This document shows, piece after piece, positions 59,665 through 64,000 of a stretch of 64,000 bases of DNA. A model generated the notes under the pieces. It worked only from the letters and a program-made list of their open reading frames with translations, made no database searches and was not told the origin of the DNA. The position numbers and the translations under genes were made by a program. This DNA comes from G963678445 sp963678445 (lineage in GTDB: Bacteria > Hydrogenedentota > Hydrogenedentia > Hydrogenedentales > G963678445), in contig OY782877.1 in the NCBI GenBank assembly GCA_963678445.1, forward strand, positions 310,001 through 374,000, read 5' to 3'. Position 1 is the first letter of the stretch. Every line of letters starts with the position of its first letter.

Positions 59665-59982
59665 CTACTCTTCCACCTCTTCTTCACACACCAACACCAA
59701 GAAAACTTCTGAAACCAGTTTCTTACGCGCCAACGTATTGATCCGTTTTATGATCTCCCACTTTCGATAGGTGTACTTGTGCATCCACACCGCACTATCG
59801 ACCTCGATCCGAAGCTGTCCCTCCTTCACCGTCTGTGGTCGACCATGCAGCATGAGCTTCGGCCCTACAATATCCGGCCACCGTTCCCAAATTACGGCCT
59901 GCTCCAGATTTTCTCCCAGCTTGGTATTCTTTTTCAGCTGAGACAAAATCTCGGCGATACCTACCAACTCATGCTTTTTCAA
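59665..59982 (-). CDS. dciA: DciA family (DUF721) protein
   Basis: 105 residues, the single-domain size usual for DUF721/DciA proteins, which load or regulate the DnaB replicative helicase in bacteria without DnaC. LGENLEQAVIWERWPDIVGP, LRIEVDSAVWMHKYTY and the end of the domain KRINTLARKKLVSEVFL are visible. It starts with TTG 14 bp inside recF, with GAGGT upstream, so it is translated by coupling with recF. A recF-dciA pairing is typical of the dnaA-dnaN-recF region; those other genes are not in this window. Confidence 0.85.
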   Translation of the reverse strand: MKKHELVGIAEILSQLKKNTKLGENLEQAVIWERWPDIVGPKLMLHGRPQTVKEGQLRIEVDSAVWMHKYTYRKWEIIKRINTLARKKLVSEVFLVLVCEEEVEE

Positions 59983-61042
59983 GGCAACCTCGCTCGATTC
60001 GAAAATTCACCGTTTCCGGTCCCAACCACGACTCAGACGGCGATAAAACCGTCGTCGTCATCAAACACTGTACTTCTTCCCCGATCGCCTCAAACAACAT
60101 ACGCACCCGTTGTGCGTCCAACTCCGCCAACACCTCATCTAACATTAGCACAGGATACTCGCCTACACGCGCCTTAATCCACTCCAGCTCAGCTAATTTT
60201 AATGCCAGCGCAGCCGTCTTCTGTTGTCCTTGTGAAGCAAAAGTGCGTGCAGGACGCTCCGCAACCCAAAGCGCCAAATCATCCCGATGCGGTCCACGTG
60301 TCGTTTGGCGTCGCCGCAGATCAGTGGCCCGCGCCTGCTGCAACACATCCGCCAAATCCTCTGGTTTTTCAACATTGGGGCAATATTCTACGCGCAGACC
60401 TTCCTGTCGTGCGATCGTCGCATAGGCGCTACACGCGTACCCTGCAATCTCCTCGGAAAATGCGCTTCGCTCCGATATCAACACCGCGCCTGCCTGCGCC
60501 AATTGCACATCCCACACATCGAGCAAATCCGGATCCGGAGCATGCCCTCGCAAAAGCTCATTTCGCTGACGCAACAACTGACGATACTGCTGCAGGGCAC
60601 TCAAGTAGGAGGGAGAAACCTGGGACAATTCCATGTCCAGAAAACGCCGTCGACCCGCAGCTCCCCCTTTGACCAAATCCACATCTTCCGGCGAAAAAAA
60701 AACCACATGGATACGGCCCAAAATGTCACTCACCCGCGCCTGAGGCACCCCGTTTACCTTGAAACGTTTCACCCCCTTCCACCAATTGGCCTCCAAACGG
60801 ACCTCACGATCACACCGCGCCGCGGTCGCCTTCACCTGAAAATGCTCCTCGCCATGGTGAACCAAATCCTGCTCCAGATTTGTACGATGACTCTTCGACG
60901 TAGTCACAAACAATACCGCTTCCAACAACGTCGTCTTGCCCTGTGCATTTCCCCCACGAATCACTGTCAGCCCCGGCCCCGGCTCAAAATGAACCGGCGA
61001 CAGACAACGGAATCCCTGACATTTTAATGAAAGTAAACGCAT
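59969..61042 (-). CDS. recF: DNA replication and repair protein RecF
   Basis: SMC-like ATPase that helps load RecA at gaps. 357 residues. N-terminal MRLLSLKCQGFRCLSPVHFE, Walker A RGGNAQGKTTLLEAVLF, the region VVFFSPEDVDLVKGGAAGRR, the signature TFASQGQQKTAALALKLAEL, and Walker B PVLMLDEVLAELD are all present. The start is ATG at 61042 where the conserved N-terminus begins; an in-frame codon 7 residues upstream is not supported. It is the first gene of a recF-dciA pair. An origin region is not evident nearby. Confidence 0.95.
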   Translation of the reverse strand: MRLLSLKCQGFRCLSPVHFEPGPGLTVIRGGNAQGKTTLLEAVLFVTTSKSHRTNLEQDLVHHGEEHFQVKATAARCDREVRLEANWWKGVKRFKVNGVPQARVSDILGRIHVVFFSPEDVDLVKGGAAGRRRFLDMELSQVSPSYLSALQQYRQLLRQRNELLRGHAPDPDLLDVWDVQLAQAGAVLISERSAFSEEIAGYACSAYATIARQEGLRVEYCPNVEKPEDLADVLQQARATDLRRRQTTRGPHRDDLALWVAERPARTFASQGQQKTAALALKLAELEWIKARVGEYPVLMLDEVLAELDAQRVRMLFEAIGEEVQCLMTTTVLSPSESWLGPETVNFRIERGCLEKA

Positions 61043-61159
61043 GGCGCGTATTGTACTACCCACAGACCGCAGAGTAAAAGCCTGGAAAAGGCGATACAGG
61101 CCCTTCGTTGATGAATAGCCTGCCCAAATTAAAGAGTATACGCTAGCGCTTGGCAGGAA

Positions 61160-61354
61160 TTAACGCACTTGGTGTTCTTTTGAGGAGCAATGACAACATT
61201 GAGAGTCGCCATCACCGTTCGCAGGCGCACCCTTACATCCAAGTGTACGCACCCCTATCTTTCTCACACTCCACAGATGGACTGCAGTCCATAGCGCGAG
61301 AACAAACGCGACAATAAGAACAGCCACGGCAAGCGTGGTAAGGAAAGTCCACAT
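61160..61354 (-). CDS. Small Cys-rich single-helix membrane protein
   Basis: 64 residues. One transmembrane helix at residues 3-26 (TFLTTLAVAVLIVAFVLALW), then a basic stretch and a Cys-rich tail with LGCKG and QCCHCSSK. The ATG at 61354 has AAGGA 7 bases upstream. The layout resembles FeoB-associated Cys-rich proteins and also NqrM-type maturation proteins, but the exact spacing of the Cys residues matches neither fully and no feo or nqr gene is near. The four cysteines could bind iron or an iron-sulfur cluster. Confidence 0.65.
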   Translation of the reverse strand: MWTFLTTLAVAVLIVAFVLALWTAVHLWSVRKIGVRTLGCKGAPANGDGDSQCCHCSSKEHQVR

Positions 61355-61489
61355 ATCCAGTTCCTTTTTACGGCATTGTAACGCGTGCACAGATACAACG
61401 CAATAAAAACACCCCAATGTCTCACTTTGGGTGTAGCAAACACATTAAGGGCTCGCATGGAAAACTTCACCATGCTCAAAAACTGTAAA

Positions 61490-61512
61490 GGCCTACCTTT
61501 TAAAGGTAGGCC
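61490..61512 (-). terminator. Palindromic hairpin after the recombinase-domain gene
   Basis: GGCCTACCTTT (61490-61500) and AAAGGTAGGCC (61502-61512) form an 11-bp stem. On the minus strand it is followed by TTTACAGTTTTT, so it may end the transcript of the gene ending at 61550. Confidence 0.6.
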
Positions 61513-61549
61513 TCAGGTTAACTTAGTGATGCGGGAGCACTTTAAGCGC

Positions 61550-62077
61550 CTATTTCTTTGAAGAACGGCGGCGACGCTTCTTTTCTTTCAATGCATTCGC
61601 TTTATAGAAAAGCGCCGGCTCGATGATGGGATCGTGCAGACCCTCTGTCTCGACATCGCCATAGCTGACACGACCACGATAGGTGCGATTGGAAAGGATT
61701 ATGGCAATAGCCTGACGAGACCATTTGTTCCCTTTTCGGGTATAGATCTGTTTCGAGTGTAAATAACTAACTACTTTTCCGGTGCTGCGGGTATTAAGGT
61801 ATTCGCGAAAAATGATGCGCACTACTTCCGCTTCTCGATCATCAACAATCAGCGGACGTTCCCCCTCTTTTCCCCGCCGATAACCGTAAGGGGCAGGCCC
61901 CGTACCATAGCGCCCTTGCTGCACAGAAGTAAGTTGTCCCCGCTTCACTTTTGCACCATGACTCATGCGCCCATTGGCTTCTTGGACTGGGGAAGTGCTG
62001 TTTTGCTCTGTCTTCGGTACTGTAACGCGCACTATACTTACGTTTGTAGTCGTTTTGGATTCGTATTCTTTCCCCAT
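61550..62077 (-). CDS. Stand-alone recombinase (PF07508-like) domain protein
   Basis: 175 residues. Residues 58-160 match the Recombinase domain of large serine integrases: GPAPYGYRRGKEGERPLIVD, REAEVVRIIFREYLNTRSTG, IYTRKGNKWSRQAIAIILSN and RTYRGRVSYG. The N-terminal serine-resolvase catalytic domain, which normally precedes it, is absent; residues 1-55 are polar and unlike it, and no catalytic remnant is seen upstream. The C-terminus is very basic (KEKKRRRRSSKK). So it is a DNA-binding piece, either a decayed integrase or a domesticated regulator. I see no attachment sites or partner genes. Confidence 0.75.
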   Translation of the reverse strand: MGKEYESKTTTNVSIVRVTVPKTEQNSTSPVQEANGRMSHGAKVKRGQLTSVQQGRYGTGPAPYGYRRGKEGERPLIVDDREAEVVRIIFREYLNTRSTGKVVSYLHSKQIYTRKGNKWSRQAIAIILSNRTYRGRVSYGDVETEGLHDPIIEPALFYKANALKEKKRRRRSSKK

Positions 62078-62862
62078 TGCCCTTCCACATCCTTTTATCG
62101 TTGTTGCGCCTACCTACCTTTGGATACTTCCCACCTGCACCTAAATGCAAGCCAAAGGCAATCGAAGACGTGGATTCCCGCTACTTCCTGAATTCCGAGC
62201 GCTAACAGCCTTTTACGCCCAGCGAAGCCCTAGTTTTTTGTCGTAATGCCTGCTCTTGAAACCCTGATTATCATCCTAACGGTCATAACCGGCAATGACA
62301 CTAGCTTTTCATACGATGAGACAACAGGATTACACTGCTGTACTCACTTCAAGGACAGTGTAAGTCAAAACAGCGCAAATGTCAAGAGTTATCTGCTTCT
62401 TTTCAGGGAATGAGCGGTATTGTTTGTTTAGGAATGAGTTTCCTCAGCACACAGGCGCAGCGATAATAGGGGCACCTCTCCTCTCACAGACCGCGAGACA
62501 CATGGCGGAGATTAGGAAACGCATTAACGCCAGAAGTTTGCATAAAAACTAAATTTGGGCTGTAGTCAGGGAGGATAAGCGCCATATGATCTCGGGCTAG
62601 CTGCCTGTAAGCCTTGGAGGCGCATGTAGGAAACAAGGGGGGGGAAGATAGCTCTGCTTTATCAATCATTTGATGCAGACTCAAAGGCATTTCCCGAAAA
62701 ATGACGCAGCGGACTGTTCGTTGATAATCAGCGAGCGCCATACAATACGCTCTCGTGGCATACAGCATGACGCTCGCTGGTCACAACAGGTCAGTGTCTG
62801 TTCGAAGCTGTAGGCATCTTACAGACCCTCATCTATTGTTTGACTACCCGTGGATAGTGATT
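62078..62862. other. Intergenic region, no supported gene
   Basis: 785 bp. A minus-strand open frame at 62484-62768 (94 residues) has no recognisable domain and no convincing ribosome binding site. There is no repeat copy. Composition is like the neighbouring genes, so decayed coding sequence, perhaps left from the integrase-like gene, is possible but not shown. Confidence 0.35.
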
Positions 62863-63303
62863 TTATTTGGCAGCGCGTTTCTTCTTGGCCAACTGCAACA
62901 GCGCGGTCGGTGTGGGACCGTAAGGGCTGGTATCAAACTCAAGACTCTTCTCGACGATTTCGGTGACCTCGTCTTGTTCAAGACCAGCCGCTTTGGCTTC
63001 GGCAACTACCTCATGCATACGGCTGATGATGCGCTTGCGACATTCTTCGCGGCACTTTCCCTCGATGCCTTTGTTCACAAAGACGCCCATACCACGACGG
63101 GTGTAAAGCAATCCCATTACTTCAAGGTCGCGGTAGGCCTTAGCGACCGTGTTGGGGTTGACTTCGAGGCGCTCGGACAGTTCCCGCACGGAAGGAAGCT
63201 GGTCGGTTGGTTTCAAGCGGCCTGACGAGATAGCAAATTGAACATGGTTTTCAATCTGTACATACACGGCAACGCTGCTGTGAATATCAATGTTGGACAA
63301 CAT
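62863..63303 (-). CDS. GntR family regulator, YtrA type
   Basis: 146 residues. The N-terminal winged helix (SVAVYVQIENHVQFAISSGR, LKPTDQLPSVRELSERLEVN, PNTVAKAYRDLEVMGLLYTR) is typical of GntR proteins. The C-terminal part is a short helical YtrA-like dimerisation region with a CREECRKR segment. YtrA-type repressors usually control neighbouring ABC transporters; none is visible here. ATG at 63303 has GGAG 9 bases before it. A frame extending to 63462 has no site. Candidate operators lie at 63383-63399 and 63471-63482. Confidence 0.9.
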   Translation of the reverse strand: MLSNIDIHSSVAVYVQIENHVQFAISSGRLKPTDQLPSVRELSERLEVNPNTVAKAYRDLEVMGLLYTRRGMGVFVNKGIEGKCREECRKRIISRMHEVVAEAKAAGLEQDEVTEIVEKSLEFDTSPYGPTPTALLQLAKKKRAAK

Positions 63304-63382
63304 TAGAATCATCTCCTTACTCGATTTGTGTCTTGACCTGGGCATAATTGATACTCTACCTTTTTTGGGTCCAGGGGACTCT

Positions 63383-63399
63383 TTGCGATATACTCGCAA
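63383..63399. promoter_or_regulatory. Inverted repeat upstream of the GntR gene
   Basis: TTGCGA-TATAC-TCGCAA, 6-bp arms with a 5-base spacer, 80 bp before the GntR start. A possible autoregulatory operator. Confidence 0.3.
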
Positions 63400-63470
63400 C
63401 GGGTGTTGGACCGTTGACCCCACTTTAATACGATGTATGACACCTGCTAAGCTGACCCACATCTTCTAGT

Positions 63471-63482
63471 AAGTGTACACTT
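63471..63482. promoter_or_regulatory. Perfect 12-bp palindrome between GntR and lipoprotein genes
   Basis: AAGTGTACACTT is a perfect palindrome in the divergent gap, about 145 bp before the lipoprotein ATG. GTGTAC-centred sites of this kind are common for GntR/YtrA regulators, so it may be this regulator's operator. Confidence 0.35.
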
Positions 63483-63625
63483 TAGTAAACGTAAATAGCA
63501 AGTGCAACTAATAAGGAAACTCACCTTCTTGTATGGGGGGGATCGATACCTCTTCTGGCGGGGGGACATAATTGAAACGGAAAGCTTTTTTTACTTACCT
63601 TAAATCTGGGTAGGAGGCAGACCTG

Positions 63626-64000
63626 ATGTATATACGATTTTTTTCATTTTTTGCAATTTTAATCCTTGTGTTGGCGGGTTGCGCAGGCACAAGTACGAAT
63701 AAAGAATTAGGAACTCTCCAGGCTAAGGAGGAGGAAACGAACGATTTGCCGACGGATGGCCCCCAAGGCGCTGTGGAGGTTGATGTAACGAATATTTTAG
63801 GTGTACAGCTTCCTGCCCGAGTGGAATTCGTCTTGAAAGAAGGAAAAGGGAAACGCACTGTAGAATTCCATGAGGGCCGTGGCGAGGTTATGCTGCCTGT
63901 AGGCGCATATCAAGCCTATGTCTATATCTATGAAGACGGGATATCGATAATGGTGGAAACGGTATCCATTGAAGTCACCGAACAAAAAACGGCATTCGTG
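63626..64000 (+). CDS. Lipoprotein, N-terminal 125 residues (runs off the end)
   Basis: The frame opens with ATG at 63626, 8 bases after AGGAGG, and is still open at the right edge. Residues 1-18 are a lipoprotein signal (RFFSFFAILILVLAGC) with lipobox LAGC; Cys19 would be lipidated. A short polar linker with several acidic residues follows, then a beta-rich domain (VEVDVTNILGVQLPARVEFV and GEVMLPVGAYQAYVYIYEDG) that looks like a carboxypeptidase-regulatory or Ig-like fold. It is divergent from the GntR gene and may be under its control. Function unknown. Confidence 0.75.
   Translation, partial: MYIRFFSFFAILILVLAGCAGTSTNKELGTLQAKEEETNDLPTDGPQGAVEVDVTNILGVQLPARVEFVLKEGKGKRTVEFHEGRGEVMLPVGAYQAYVYIYEDGISIMVETVSIEVTEQKTAFV

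Noticed and set aside
62484..62768. Possible small gene of 94 residues
   Set aside because: No ribosome binding site, domain or codon pattern supports it.

Overview
The window is chromosomal DNA from a Gram-negative heterotroph. It carries lpxK (lipid A synthesis), a B-type succinate dehydrogenase or fumarate reductase, an NAD-linked [FeFe]-hydrogenase, glgC, and several secreted or membrane proteins. A DUF1080 protein, a TAT-exported Gfo/Idh/MocA oxidoreductase, an ECF sigma/FecR pair and a membrane-bound sigma fusion together recall Hydrogenedentota, Planctomycetota or other PVC-like lineages. No rRNA or marker gene fixes the phylum, so the assignment is an inference. Both ends cut a gene: a membrane-anchored protein at 1-260 (minus) and a lipoprotein at 63626-64000 (plus).

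Layout, left half. 583-4882 (minus): a probable zinc-responsive cluster of a Fur/Zur-type regulator, a YraQ/DUF318 permease, a TIGR03943-like partner and an ABC exporter whose permease has a His-rich loop. 4992-9145 (plus): HEAT-repeat protein, DUF1080 protein, dprA, lpxK. 9167-13850 (minus): ispF-ispD-PIN/TRAM protein with 4-bp overlaps, then purine nucleoside phosphorylase, a DUF167 protein and accA. 14087-16981: a large exported GH38-like alpha-mannosidase. 17210-17520: a three-copy tandem repeat of about 121 bp. 17856-22911 (minus): FecR-like anti-sigma, ECF sigma, mannose-6-phosphate isomerase, MBL hydrolase and prepilin peptidase. 23027-23373: a TatA-like/J-domain pair in overlapping frames. 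23736-27342: an accessory island with a Roc-COR GTPase and a separate leucine-rich-repeat protein, both preceded by the same 50-bp element. 27855-32890 (minus): rhomboid protease, signal peptidase I, TPR protein, glgC and a Crp/Fnr regulator.

Right half. 33405-36134: a Pat-like ADP-forming acyl-CoA synthetase/GNAT fusion without the usual catalytic histidine. 37356-40745 (minus): sdhCAB, followed by strong hairpins. 41101-41629: tRNA-Ser(UGA) and tRNA-Val(CAC). 41869-48967 (minus): PAP2 phosphatase, DUF188 protein, a coiled-coil/MshEN protein, an ECF-sigma/TM/carboxypeptidase-regulatory-domain fusion, and the Gfo/Idh/MocA protein. 49053-54641 (minus): hydCBA, in which HydB is fused to a GltD-like flavoprotein. 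55070-57221 (plus): a signalling operon of a small protein, an HDOD protein and a GGDEF protein. 57230-61354 (minus): TPR peptidase-MA, RidA, CBS protein, dciA, recF and a small Cys-rich membrane protein. 61550-63303 (minus): an orphan recombinase domain and a YtrA-type GntR regulator.

Across the window about ten copies of an approximately 100-bp intergenic element occur. Its left end is CTAAAG plus a GC hairpin that shows compensatory changes; its right end is GTCACTAAAG. Two genes take their stop codon from its left end. The best candidates for undescribed biology are this repeat family, the split Roco-like GTPase/LRR pair, the HydB-GltD fusion, and the membrane-tethered sigma factor. There is no CRISPR array, no prophage and no complete insertion sequence that I can recognise.
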